DNA of 64,000 nucleotides from UBA4416 sp040387475 (GTDB lineage: Bacteria; Bacteroidota; Bacteroidia; B-17B0; Aurantibacillaceae): the NCBI GenBank assembly GCA_040387475.1, contig JAZKDT010000032.1:1-64000 (forward strand), in the 5' to 3' direction. This document shows, one piece after another, positions 36,284 through 43,925 of this stretch. The first letter of the stretch is position 1. Each line of letters begins with the position of its first letter. The notes beneath the pieces are model-generated. The model was not told the DNA's origin and searched no databases. It was given only the letters and a program-made list of their open reading frames with translations. The translations under genes and the position numbers were made by a program.

Positions 36284-36390
36284 TTCGTTTTTTTTAGGTC
36301 TCATACAAGGTTTGATATTTATATCAATGGGTGCCTGGAGCATGCATCATTTAATTACTACTAATGAATGAAGCATATTTCATACAAAAC

Positions 36391-36419
36391 AAAAATAGCC
36401 CCGAATTGGGGCTATTTTT
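36391..36419. terminator. Bidirectional terminator
   Basis: Perfect 12-bp stem AAAAATAGCCCC (36391-36402) with GGGGCTATTTTT (36408-36419) and a 5-nt loop. Its A/T ends make it work on both strands. Here it ends the minus-strand uridine phosphorylase gene, whose stop is at 36446. Confidence 0.88.
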
Positions 36420-36445
36420 GACCATAAATTAGATTTTCTTAACAA

Positions 36446-37318
36446 TTAGGATGTTAATCGTTGTAAACTTTCCTCTATTAATATCTCTACACTTTTTACA
36501 TAATCGCTTGTAAACTCTTTACGGACACGGTTTGCGATAATAACACAAGCTGTTAAACACTGATGGTTTAATAACTTTCCTAAACCGTATAAAGCAGATG
36601 TTTCCATTTCAAAGTTGGTAATACGGTGATCTCCCATTCTAAACTCTGTTAAAAGCTCATTTAAATTGGGCATCGCGGCCTTTAGCCTAATCTGGCGCCC
36701 TTGTGGTCCATAAAAACCAGGGGCAGTAGCAGTAATGCCGATGTGTGTACCGTTTTGAAACTTAGACATCAACTGTTGGGAAGCTTCTACACAATAAGGA
36801 TAAGGTAAATTTGGCATCCAGCCCGTATGTTTTATAAAGGCGTCGCTGATAGAGTTATCGCAAACTTTTTCCCAACCTTGATAAAAATTCAACAACCCAT
36901 CCAGGCCTAATCCATGAGAACTTACAACAATTCCGTTAACCGGAATATCTGGCTGCAAAGCGCCACTGGTTCCCAAGCGAATAACATTAAGCGACCTGTG
37001 CGTGGAATTCAACTCTCTTGTCTCGAGGTTAATATTAACTGCGGCGTCTAATTCATTCATCACGATATCAATATTATCTGTACCAATGCCAGTAGACAAA
37101 ACCGTTATCCGTTTGCCATTAAAAATACCGGTATGTGTTACAAATTCACGATGTTCGGTTTTAAATTCTATTTTACTGAAAAATTTTGAAATTTGTGCCA
37201 CGCGGTGTTGGTCGCCAACAACAATTACATCATCAGCTATATCTTCGCCTTTCAAATTAATATGGTATACCCGCTTATCACCCGTAAGGATGAGCTCTGT
37301 TTCTGGAAATTGAGACAT
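36446..37318 (-). CDS. Uridine phosphorylase-like nucleoside phosphorylase
   Basis: Reversibly splits uridine (or a similar nucleoside) with phosphate, for pyrimidine salvage. The 290 residues show PNP/UDP-family marks: DDVIVVGDQHRV, STGIGTDNIDIVMNEL (phosphate site), RLGTSGALQPDIPVNGIVVS, GITATAPGFYGPQGR, and NFEMETSALYGLGKLL, whose Met-Glu contacts ribose. Base specificity is inferred from similarity to the uridine group. It is followed by a bidirectional terminator. Confidence 0.9.
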   Translation of the reverse strand: MSQFPETELILTGDKRVYHINLKGEDIADDVIVVGDQHRVAQISKFFSKIEFKTEHREFVTHTGIFNGKRITVLSTGIGTDNIDIVMNELDAAVNINLETRELNSTHRSLNVIRLGTSGALQPDIPVNGIVVSSHGLGLDGLLNFYQGWEKVCDNSISDAFIKHTGWMPNLPYPYCVEASQQLMSKFQNGTHIGITATAPGFYGPQGRQIRLKAAMPNLNELLTEFRMGDHRITNFEMETSALYGLGKLLNHQCLTACVIIANRVRKEFTSDYVKSVEILIEESLQRLTS

Positions 37319-37349
37319 ATTATACAGTTATGAGTTTAATTTGTAAATT

Positions 37350-37712
37350 CTAAATAAACGTAAGTAAAGCTAATACATATTTACCAAAAATCAATAAGCC
37401 ACATATAAATGCAATGATGGTAAAAATGAATACTGCTCCCGCTGAAAGGTCTTTAATCTTTCCTGCAATAGGGTGATGATTAGGCTGAACCATGTCTACA
37501 AAAGCTTCTATGGCCGTATTCATTGTTTCTAAAGTTAAAACAGCTCCTGTGCAAATTAGCACAATACACCATTCCATAGTGGTGATATCAAGTGTAAATC
37601 CCAGGGCAATAGCAAGAAAAGCACTAGCAACCATAATCTTCATGTTACGTTGCATCAAGCTGAATTTAATTCCTTTGAATGCAAATGTGAATGATTTAAA
37701 AAAAGAAGTCAT
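37350..37712 (-). CDS. dgkA: Diacylglycerol kinase family protein (DgkA/undecaprenol kinase)
   Basis: 120 residues from the internal ATG at 37712, chosen because the conserved core starts with FFKSFTFAFKGIKFSL. It has three membrane helices. The DgkA signature is intact: LETMNTAIEAFVDMVQPNHHPIAGKIKDLSAGAV is read from about residue 65, with the catalytic Glu and the Asp of the KDLSAGAV segment. It phosphorylates a membrane lipid alcohol; in Gram-positives this is undecaprenol, and in Bacteroidota the substrate is not settled. It lies 31 bp upstream of the uridine phosphorylase gene. Confidence 0.9.
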   Translation of the reverse strand: MTSFFKSFTFAFKGIKFSLMQRNMKIMVASAFLAIALGFTLDITTMEWCIVLICTGAVLTLETMNTAIEAFVDMVQPNHHPIAGKIKDLSAGAVFIFTIIAFICGLLIFGKYVLALLTFI

Positions 37713-37826
37713 CAAAAGTTGGATGTAAAAATAAATAATAAGAATGGTAAAATAAAGCAACTAAAGATAAGTAAAAATAGAAATACAAATCCCATTAACA
37801 TATCAATGATCAACCAATAACTCAGA

Positions 37827-38336
37827 TCATGCTTTTTCATTTTGATTCATGCACATAATGGTGTAATACAAAAACCACATAAACACACTAAAGACAAAGG
37901 TAAAACCAATAGCATCGGGATTTAAAAGAACTCCAATGCTTTGACTTATTACCTGAAAAGGATGATTGACCACATTCCAGCTATTAAATCTTAAATATCT
38001 GCCCAGGTACAAACCAAAAGAAATAAGCCAAAAAACAAAAGGCGTTATGAATGTCATCCATAAAGGATTCACATACTTTTGCAATACCTTAAACATATCT
38101 TTCAGCGATTTCATAAAAACAACCATTCCAATTAATGCGAAAGAAAGGATGAGTATCAGGTCGAACCATAATGGAAAAGGATCACGTGGTTTAAGATGAA
38201 ACAGGTCGGTTAAGATGTAAGGAGAGTTAGGAAGGAACAACATCCATAATATAAGCAGAGGTATGTGCTTGAAATGAAGTATCTCTTTTTTTATTAAGTA
38301 AGTACTGATCCACCATGGTATAAGCGCTAAAAATAA
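37827..38336 (-). CDS. DUF1361 membrane protein, N-terminus lost in assembly gap
   Basis: An ATG at 38243 would give 138 residues, but the frame stays open upstream of it, right up to the N run (FLALIPWWISTYL, KHIPLLILWMLFLPNSPYI). The hydrophobic, DUF1361-typical sequence continues there, so 169 residues are visible and the start is in the gap. The family mark LPNSPYILTDLFHLKPRDP and several helices (WFDLILILSFALIGMVVF, ITPFVFWLISFGLYLG, FTFVFSVFMWFLYYTI) are clear. The family has no known function. Confidence 0.85.
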   Translation of the reverse strand, partial: LFLALIPWWISTYLIKKEILHFKHIPLLILWMLFLPNSPYILTDLFHLKPRDPFPLWFDLILILSFALIGMVVFMKSLKDMFKVLQKYVNPLWMTFITPFVFWLISFGLYLGRYLRFNSWNVVNHPFQVISQSIGVLLNPDAIGFTFVFSVFMWFLYYTIMCMNQNEKA

Positions 38337-38346
38337 NNNNNNNNNN
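38337..38346. other. Assembly gap (10 N)
   Basis: A fixed run of 10 N, a usual placeholder for a gap of unknown size. It removes the start of the DUF1361 gene. The piece between this gap and the one at 40069 is only 1.7 kb. Confidence 0.95.
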
Positions 38347-38351
38347 TTATA

Positions 38352-39821
38352 TTATTTAGTGTAAAGAACAGTTGTTATCTCTTTGTCTCTCATATCAAAG
38401 CTTCGCCAGTCATTTGTATAATCAGACAGGTAATGATCGATTTTCTTCCTCAACAAATATCGATATGAGCTTGCCGCGTATGAATCGTATCGATCCGAGT
38501 AAAATTTATTTAGTCCGTCAATCGACTTAAAATCATTACGTTTGGTAACTTCCATCAATTCAGGAATGTTGGCATCCGAAAGCGAAAACAAATAATTAAA
38601 ATCAACCTGAGTTAATGGTTTGTTTTGAATATTATAGCTTGTTATCAGTTTATCCCAGTTAACACAGGCCGATAATACCAAAACAGAAAACCACAATGCC
38701 ACGTTGCTTCGTATCAGATACCAGTTGGATCGTTTTTTATATATTTTCCAGAACATAATACACAAACCAAAAGCGGCCAGTGCCAACCATACATAAACGC
38801 CTATGCGCTTATCCGTAAAATTAAACTGATGGATGTAGATCTGATTTCTGAAAGTAGTGGATGATAGCATGATCACGTTTTGAAGGATCCATAAATACAC
38901 AGATACCACGAGTAGTTGGTTATTTTTAACATCTTTAAACTCAGCCCTAAACAAATACATGATCAAACTGGTGGCTATAATGATAGAAAAAATAATTACC
39001 CCTACTCCGCTATGTACAAAATCAGAGTGAGTTATATTCTTAGGCAAGCCACCGTCAAAATATAGTGTTTGAATATCCCCGATATTTAAAACAACCAACA
39101 TGATGTTTAGCAATGCAAACAACAACAATCCTGCATAACGCTCTGTTTCATAACGCTTGTGTCGTAGTTCATCTTCAGTGGCCTGTATGTTTAACAGGGG
39201 CAAATTACTTTCCCATATTTCTACTGCATTAATAACTTTGTGATTTAAAAGGCCGTACACCAGTAAAAATCCCCCAAGTGTAAAACCTATCCAACTCATA
39301 CTTATGAAATCAAAATTGATCCATTTGGTATTGTCGGCAAATAAAGGATTAGCATCTTTATACATATTGAAAAAGAAAATACTGAGCAATAACACTAATC
39401 CGGTAGCCATAGCCTTATATCCTTTTTTCGACACCTGATCCTGCTGCGTTGCCTGAATGCGGGTAACCGAATCGATAATGATATGGGCAACCGAAAATGC
39501 AACCGAATAGAAACTAAATAAAAACGAGAATAAACGGGAGGTAACAATATTGAATGACACAGCTGAAAGCACTAACAAACTCACCACGTTGGCAATAATG
39601 CTCAAGGCACTTGAGTGTATAAATATGCAAGCAGCGCTAATCAAACACATTAACGCGCTCCAAAGCCATTTTTTACTGCTTGATAGTTTTACATTTTTTA
39701 CAACGATAATTACCAGGAAAATAATATTGAACAGCAGAAAATTAATTCCCGCATTTTGATGGAAGAACAAAAAACTATAAGCACCTGTGGCTATAAGTAA
39801 TAAATAATCATTTTTTTTCAT
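38352..39821 (-). CDS. DUF4173 membrane protein
   Basis: 489 residues with about 12 hydrophobic segments and a soluble C-terminal tail of ~70 residues (SLSDANIPELMEV, then YSDRYDSYAASSYRYLL). The segment FTDKRIGVYVWLALAAFGL matches the DUF4173/DUF4153 family found in Bacteroidota and Firmicutes envelopes, of unknown function. The start ATG lies within the end of a 54-codon upstream reading frame. It is the first long gene downstream of the Coq4-like cluster if the gap at 40069 is a true join. Confidence 0.82.
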   Translation of the reverse strand: MKKNDYLLLIATGAYSFLFFHQNAGINFLLFNIIFLVIIVVKNVKLSSSKKWLWSALMCLISAACIFIHSSALSIIANVVSLLVLSAVSFNIVTSRLFSFLFSFYSVAFSVAHIIIDSVTRIQATQQDQVSKKGYKAMATGLVLLLSIFFFNMYKDANPLFADNTKWINFDFISMSWIGFTLGGFLLVYGLLNHKVINAVEIWESNLPLLNIQATEDELRHKRYETERYAGLLLFALLNIMLVVLNIGDIQTLYFDGGLPKNITHSDFVHSGVGVIIFSIIIATSLIMYLFRAEFKDVKNNQLLVVSVYLWILQNVIMLSSTTFRNQIYIHQFNFTDKRIGVYVWLALAAFGLCIMFWKIYKKRSNWYLIRSNVALWFSVLVLSACVNWDKLITSYNIQNKPLTQVDFNYLFSLSDANIPELMEVTKRNDFKSIDGLNKFYSDRYDSYAASSYRYLLRKKIDHYLSDYTNDWRSFDMRDKEITTVLYTK

Positions 39822-39972
39822 GGTATATGTTATGGGTTATGGTTTTAAAAATATATTTACAGACATTATATATCACGTAAATTACCAGAGTTAAGGTTGC
39901 AACAGACAAAATAAATAGGGCTATAAATACAAACAGAATTATGAGTAAGTCTGAATTTTCGGCATCGGTCAT
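39808..39972 (-). CDS. Small 54-residue single-helix membrane protein overlapping DUF4173 gene
   Basis: A short reading frame from ATG 39972 to TGA 39808. The product is MTDAENSDLL followed by a hydrophobic helix (about residues 9-35, IILFVFIALFILSVATLTLV), then a basic tail ending HEKK. Its last 14 bp overlap the start of the DUF4173 gene, as in translational coupling. The charge pattern (acidic outside, basic inside) fits a real membrane protein. No family is recognised. It could be a chance frame, but the overlap and composition argue for a gene. Confidence 0.55.
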   Translation of the reverse strand: MTDAENSDLLIILFVFIALFILSVATLTLVIYVIYNVCKYIFKTITHNIYHEKK

Positions 39973-40068
39973 CTTTGTTTTTTGTTTTTGGTATGTTTGG
40001 CTAGTTAAAGGTCTTCTGCTTCCTTAAGCTGAAATACCCGAAGATTGTCGCGTGTGTTTCTTGAAATT

Positions 40069-40078
40069 NNNNNNNNNN
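40069..40078. other. Assembly gap (10 N) inside the Coq4-like gene
   Basis: A second placeholder gap. The 96 bp between it and the small membrane gene (39973-40068) has an open frame ending EAEDL and another ending RKQKTFN. Which one belongs to a real protein cannot be told, because the gap length is unknown. Confidence 0.95.
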
Positions 40079-40580
40079 ACGGATACAGGGAAGCTTTTAC
40101 CTGATTCAAATTGTCGTTAAGCAGGTCTTTCAGATTCAGTTTTGAGATGTCTTTGCATTTCTTTCCTTTCACGTAAGAATTTTTCAGGTACTTCCACTGT
40201 GTAGGAAGAATGAACCAAGCTCCCATAATGGTGCTGACAGAAGCAAATGATTTTTTACCATTCCCGTGTAAAAAAAACTGCAACCCCACTTCGTCTTTAA
40301 ATGAAATGGAATAGTCGAACAGCACGTGTTCTAAGTCATGATACTCAGCACCCACCAATGGCTCTACTCCCGATTTTTTCAGAAACTTACCAAGTTCCTT
40401 ACCAACGCTGCCTTCAGGATATTGCAACAGGCCTTCGGTCGTTAGATTCCAGTTTTTTTGGTTGGTTCCGTAATTGAAAACCATCGGTCCAATCAATCCT
40501 GCAACCCAGGAAGAGGTTTTTAGATGAATGAACATCAAATGATCAATGAGTGTTTTGGGTTGATCTGTAACTGTTTTCAT
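40079..40580 (-). CDS. Coq4-like protein A, C-terminus interrupted by gap
   Basis: 167 residues are visible from ATG 40580 to the gap. It has the Coq4 metal-binding pattern HDxxHx11E: H81-D82-L-E-H85 and E97 in YHDLEHVLFDYSISFKDEVG. In eukaryotes Coq4 acts in ubiquinone biosynthesis. Bacteroidota make menaquinone, so the role here is open. It is paralogous to the protein at 41083-41580, which ends just after LLNEDIHELKNRIF; the matching point here (LLNDNLNQVKASLYP) is at the gap. The real stop is therefore probably in or just past the gap rather than at 40005. Confidence 0.78.
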
Positions 40581-40593
40581 GATATTTTTATTT

Positions 40594-41076
40594 TTAAATA
40601 ATGACTGACACCTGACTGTTTTTTTCTAATACATTAATTTTGAATTTGATGTAGAATAATGGGATCAAGCCCAGTAAACCAAAGCCGCAATCAATAATCT
40701 GATGATAAAAGGGGATGTGACGAATTGGTCCGCAAATAAAAGCCAAAGGGAAAACGGCTATGCAGGCAATAATTCCAACGTTGACTGTAAATTTATTACG
40801 CACCGGGTTTTGATATACTCCTACAAAAAATAATCCGATAATGATATGTGCAAAAGCTAACCAATCGGTACCATACAATACAATGGAAGGGGTTTGATGA
40901 ACAGATTCATAAATGGTTCTGATCCAGGCATGAAAAAAAGGAGGAAAGAGATTAATATGCGTAATCAAAAAATCCACTTCAGTTATTAATGGGAAAGCGG
41001 TGATTCCGCTTAATGTTAAAAGAATGATAAATACGATCACTACTCTTCTGATTTTACTGATGTCGTTCGTTTTCAT
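40594..41076 (-). CDS. Conserved four-helix membrane protein between Coq4-like genes
   Basis: 160 residues with about four membrane helices. The characteristic stretch LTLSGITAFPLITEVDFLI is followed by YGTDWLAFAHIIIGLFFVG, then NPVRNKFTVNVGIIACIAVF and PIRHIPFYHQIIDCGFGLL. I recall this pattern from other Bacteroidota but know no function. It sits 13 bp from Coq4-like A and 6 bp from Coq4-like B, so the three are surely one transcript. Confidence 0.75.
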   Translation of the reverse strand: MKTNDISKIRRVVIVFIILLTLSGITAFPLITEVDFLITHINLFPPFFHAWIRTIYESVHQTPSIVLYGTDWLAFAHIIIGLFFVGVYQNPVRNKFTVNVGIIACIAVFPLAFICGPIRHIPFYHQIIDCGFGLLGLIPLFYIKFKINVLEKNSQVSVII

Positions 41077-41082
41077 GGTTGA

Positions 41083-41580
41083 TTATTTTAGGGTGAATAT
41101 TCTGTTTTTTAATTCGTGTATATCTTCGTTTAATAATAGTTTAAAGTCCCAGTTACGGATAGAAGTTGATCGTTTCCCTTTCTGATAAGCGTCACGGAAG
41201 TAATGAAATTGATTGGGGAACAGGATAGCGGTTACTACACAACTCCCTACTGTAAAAAAAGAAGGCTTACCGTTTCCCCATAAAAAGAACTGCATAGCTG
41301 CTTCGTCAATAACATGTGTTGAATAACCCAGTAATATGTGAAACACATCATGGCGTTCGGCTTTAGGAATTGGCTCAAATTTTTCTTTCCTGTAAAAAAC
41401 ACCTAATGTATTTCCCAGGCTGCCACTCGAATAATTTAAAAGGTCGATAGAGCTAAGATTCCAGGCTATTCTGCTCTTATTTAGTTTAGCATGAATAGGC
41501 ACTCCTTTTTCCAGCAGCCACAAAACCACTTTGGCTCTTACTGATGTTTCTGACTGATAATTAATCTCGATTTTTTTCAT
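41083..41580 (-). CDS. Coq4-like protein B
   Basis: 165 residues. Motif H77-D78-V-F-H81 with E93 gives the same HDxxHx11E spacing as its neighbour, in ERHDVFHILLGYSTHVIDEA. The flanking matches to Coq4-like A (QFFLHGNGKKSF versus QFFLWGNGKPSF; FKLLLNEDI versus LKDLLNDNL) show a tandem duplication around the membrane-protein gene. Operator B, ACTTTG-N5-CAAAGT, lies 9-35 bp before its start, so it is probably regulated by the adjacent winged-helix protein. A metal site is predicted; the substrate is unknown. Confidence 0.82.
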   Translation of the reverse strand: MKKIEINYQSETSVRAKVVLWLLEKGVPIHAKLNKSRIAWNLSSIDLLNYSSGSLGNTLGVFYRKEKFEPIPKAERHDVFHILLGYSTHVIDEAAMQFFLWGNGKPSFFTVGSCVVTAILFPNQFHYFRDAYQKGKRSTSIRNWDFKLLLNEDIHELKNRIFTLK

Positions 41581-41588
41581 TTCATTTA

Positions 41589-41615
41589 TTTAAAAGTACT
41601 TTGTATTTCAAAGTT
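41589..41615 (-). promoter_or_regulatory. Operator B before Coq4-like B
   Basis: The palindrome ACTTTG-N5-CAAAGT (41598-41614), followed on the minus strand by ACTTTTAAA, aligns without gaps to operators A and C. It lies between the regulator stop (41634) and the Coq4-like start (41580). The matching -7 box is one base off (AAACTTTG), and no TTG is at the proper distance. Confidence 0.6.
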
Positions 41616-41633
41616 TGTGATCAAAAAAAAGGA

Positions 41634-41930
41634 TCATCGTCCTTTCAATAATTTTTCAAGCGCATCCAGATGCTCATTGAATGCTTTCATTCCTATTTTT
41701 GTAACGGAGTATGTGGTTAAAGGTTTCTTGCCAACAAATTCCTTCTTCACATGAATGTAAGCTTCTTTTTCGAGCGCTGTAATATGGCTGGCCAGGTTTC
41801 CGTCTGTAATCTCAAGGGTTTCTTTCATCGTACTAAAATCCACACTATCGTTCACCATCAACACACTCATAATACCCAGGCGTATTCGATTCTCAAAAGC
41901 TTTATTTAAATTATGTATGTAATTTTTCAA
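41634..41930 (-). CDS. Winged-helix transcriptional regulator (HTH_34 type)
   Basis: 98-residue single-domain DNA-binding protein. The helices and wing are readable: LNKAFENRIRLGIMSVL, then the recognition helix region METLEITDGNLASHITALEK-like (residues ~37-55), and the wing VKKEFVGKKPLTTYSVTKIGM. Such small winged-helix proteins are usually dimeric repressors. It lies inside the cluster that carries operators B and C, so it is the best candidate to bind them and operator A at 15.3 kb. No ligand or metal site is visible. Confidence 0.85.
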   Translation of the reverse strand: MKNYIHNLNKAFENRIRLGIMSVLMVNDSVDFSTMKETLEITDGNLASHITALEKEAYIHVKKEFVGKKPLTTYSVTKIGMKAFNEHLDALEKLLKGR

Positions 41931-42040
41931 CTGTAATATTTTTTTTAGTCATGACTTAAGAGACTATGTGACTTAAGGAAACCAGGACTTTTAAAATCCA
42001 TTTATTGTCTCTTACATCTCTTCAGTCCCTTTAATCTTCA

Positions 42041-42676
42041 CTATCTCTTCTTCTCGTACTTAAACCACATTACTGTTCCGTAAACAATATGTAATACTCC
42101 AAATCCAAGCGCCCAATATAGCAAACCATTTCCTAAGTTAAAAGCATTTATCAAGCCTAACACAATTTCGCATATACCAAAGTAACGGATATCATCATAT
42201 GTATATTTACTGGCATTAATTAAAGCCATACCGTAAAACAGCAACATACACGGTGCAATAAATATAATAGCGCCATGATACAATAATGCAAAACAAAAAA
42301 TGCCCCCGGCCATTAAGGGAATACATAAATTAATTAACACCCGGATTGCTGTATGATCAAATAAATGATGCCCTTCCCGTTTTGCCTTGCGGTTAGAAAA
42401 AAAGTACGCGGTGGAAATAGACAATAATAGCACAACAGCGCAGATCAAAATAAAATTCATATAAATCTCATTTCTATCAAGTACTCCCATATCTCCTCTT
42501 ACACAACTTTCATAAATAGAAGCAAGGTAAGAATAGGCCACAAAGGCGCCGCCTAAGGCAAAAACGCCCGCAAACACACCCGATAAACCACTGAGTGATA
42601 AAAAACGGGTTGATTTTTTCATCATGTTGCGAATATCCTGTATCGCTTCGAGGTGTTGACTATCTTCTGTTGTCAT
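42041..42676 (-). CDS. Six-helix membrane protein, first gene of the winged-helix cluster
   Basis: 211 residues with a cytosolic N-terminal segment (HLEAIQDIRNMMKKSTRFLSL) and about six hydrophobic helices. The segment LSLSGLSGVFAGVFALGGAF and the later ALGFGVLHIVYGTVMWFKYEKKR recall membrane proteins that accompany winged-helix genes in other Bacteroidota. Function is unknown. A consensus promoter and operator C lie immediately upstream, the operator ending at the base before the ATG. It is probably the first gene of the transcript that reaches the Coq4-like genes. Confidence 0.78.
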   Translation of the reverse strand: MTTEDSQHLEAIQDIRNMMKKSTRFLSLSGLSGVFAGVFALGGAFVAYSYLASIYESCVRGDMGVLDRNEIYMNFILICAVVLLLSISTAYFFSNRKAKREGHHLFDHTAIRVLINLCIPLMAGGIFCFALLYHGAIIFIAPCMLLFYGMALINASKYTYDDIRYFGICEIVLGLINAFNLGNGLLYWALGFGVLHIVYGTVMWFKYEKKR

Positions 42677-42703
42677 ATTAAAAGCACTTTGTGATACAAA
42701 GTT
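42677..42703 (-). promoter_or_regulatory. Operator C over the cluster promoter
   Basis: The palindrome ACTTTG-N5-CAAAGT at 42686-42702, then GCTTTTAAT, runs right up to the ATG at 42676. It aligns without gaps to operators A and B and covers the -7 box TAACTTTG. It fits autorepression of the regulator's operon. Confidence 0.68.
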
Positions 42704-42726
42704 ATAAAGAAATTTTAGACCTGCAA
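42697..42726 (-). promoter_or_regulatory. Consensus promoter of the winged-helix cluster
   Basis: Minus strand TTG (42726-42724), a 19-nt spacer, TAACTTTG (42704-42697), an exact Bacteroidota promoter. Transcription would begin near 42690, inside operator C. Confidence 0.65.
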
Positions 42727-42830
42727 TTTATTTTAACAATTATTTTAAACTATTTAATCAGACATCGAAAAGTGCGCAGTCAATCAAAAGTTCATCAGAA
42801 AAGCGGTATAAATTGATTATTTTTGACTAA

Positions 42831-43835
42831 ATGACCAGTTTAACTAAAGCACAGCGTGTTCCTATTGGATATTATATCTATGTTTTGCTCGCAATATTAT
42901 CTAGCAGCAACGTAATAGCACAAGACAAATCCATTGCAATACAAAAAACGCAAAAAATTGTCAGAACGGGAAAAATGATAAGTAATACTAACAATAGTTA
43001 TTACTATGAAAATGACAAAAAAGGAAACTCTGTTTTTTCGAGGAACAATGGCATGAATGGTCCGATAACGATGATTTCTTTTTTAGAATATGACAGCCTT
43101 AACCGGATAACTAAATCATATTTCGCTCATTCAAATATTGGTTATTATTTGAGCGAAACACTATATCAAAACAGTAAAGTTACGCACTATAGTTATACCA
43201 CCGATAGTAGAATGGAAAACGATTATAACCGTGAGTTGTTAAATAAGATCCATACAAAAAAGGAATTTATCTATTTGAAAGCTTATACTGATTTGCATAA
43301 ATCAAAAAAAGTGATTTCAAGTATTGATAGCCTGGATAAATTTGGCAATGTTGTTAGTGAATTAACCTATTCGGAAACCGGAGACACCTCGAGTTACCAT
43401 ACCTACAAGTTTAACGAGCATAATAAAGAAATCTTATTCCATTTTGGCACAAAAGACTCCGAGTCATGGACCTGGGATATATATTCCGTTTATGACAGTA
43501 ATTTAAATCGTTTAAAATCGTTTAGGATTTCCTCTGAAAATGGATTAAAAGATACATCGGAAGTGTACAACTATATTTATGACAGTACGAACCATTTACT
43601 AGAATCAAATTACTATCATCATAGAGTTTTTAAAAATAAAACGCTTTATCAATATGATAAAAACCACAAAGTTAAAAAAGAAACATTTTATGAAGGTGAT
43701 CAAACCGTTGTTGATGTTATAACAGAGTATGAGTATAATAAATATGATCTACTTATTAAAAAAGTAACCTATGATTCACGAAATGTAAAGAATAAAGGAA
43801 AAGAAACTTGTAACTACACTTATACTTATTGGTAA
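42831..43835 (+). CDS. Secreted YD-repeat-like protein
   Basis: 334 residues with a signal region (GYYIYVLLAILSSSNVIAQ). The rest is a chain of beta-hairpin units rich in Tyr, Asn and Asp, like RHS/YD repeats: LEYDSLNRITKSYF, YKFNEHNKEILFH, YSVYDSNLNRLKSF, YIYDSTNHLLESNYY, YQYDKNHKVKKETFY and YEYNKYDLLIKKVTY. It is probably a surface or periplasmic structural protein. It lacks a toxin tip, lipobox and T9SS domain. A TATTTTTG box lies only 5 bp before the ATG, so the start may be slightly downstream. Confidence 0.75.
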   Translation: MTSLTKAQRVPIGYYIYVLLAILSSSNVIAQDKSIAIQKTQKIVRTGKMISNTNNSYYYENDKKGNSVFSRNNGMNGPITMISFLEYDSLNRITKSYFAHSNIGYYLSETLYQNSKVTHYSYTTDSRMENDYNRELLNKIHTKKEFIYLKAYTDLHKSKKVISSIDSLDKFGNVVSELTYSETGDTSSYHTYKFNEHNKEILFHFGTKDSESWTWDIYSVYDSNLNRLKSFRISSENGLKDTSEVYNYIYDSTNHLLESNYYHHRVFKNKTLYQYDKNHKVKKETFYEGDQTVVDVITEYEYNKYDLLIKKVTYDSRNVKNKGKETCNYTYTYW

Positions 43836-43925
43836 TTATACGATTATGGTAAACAATTTGTTTTTTCAAAAATCAGCTAATGCACACTTAAAATTTAAAT
43901 CTAAAAAAATACCTACCTTTACCTT

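Noticed and set aside
42818..42825. TATTTTTG as promoter of the YD-like gene
   Set aside because: No TTG lies 17-23 bp upstream, and the box is 5 bp from the ATG, which would leave almost no leader.
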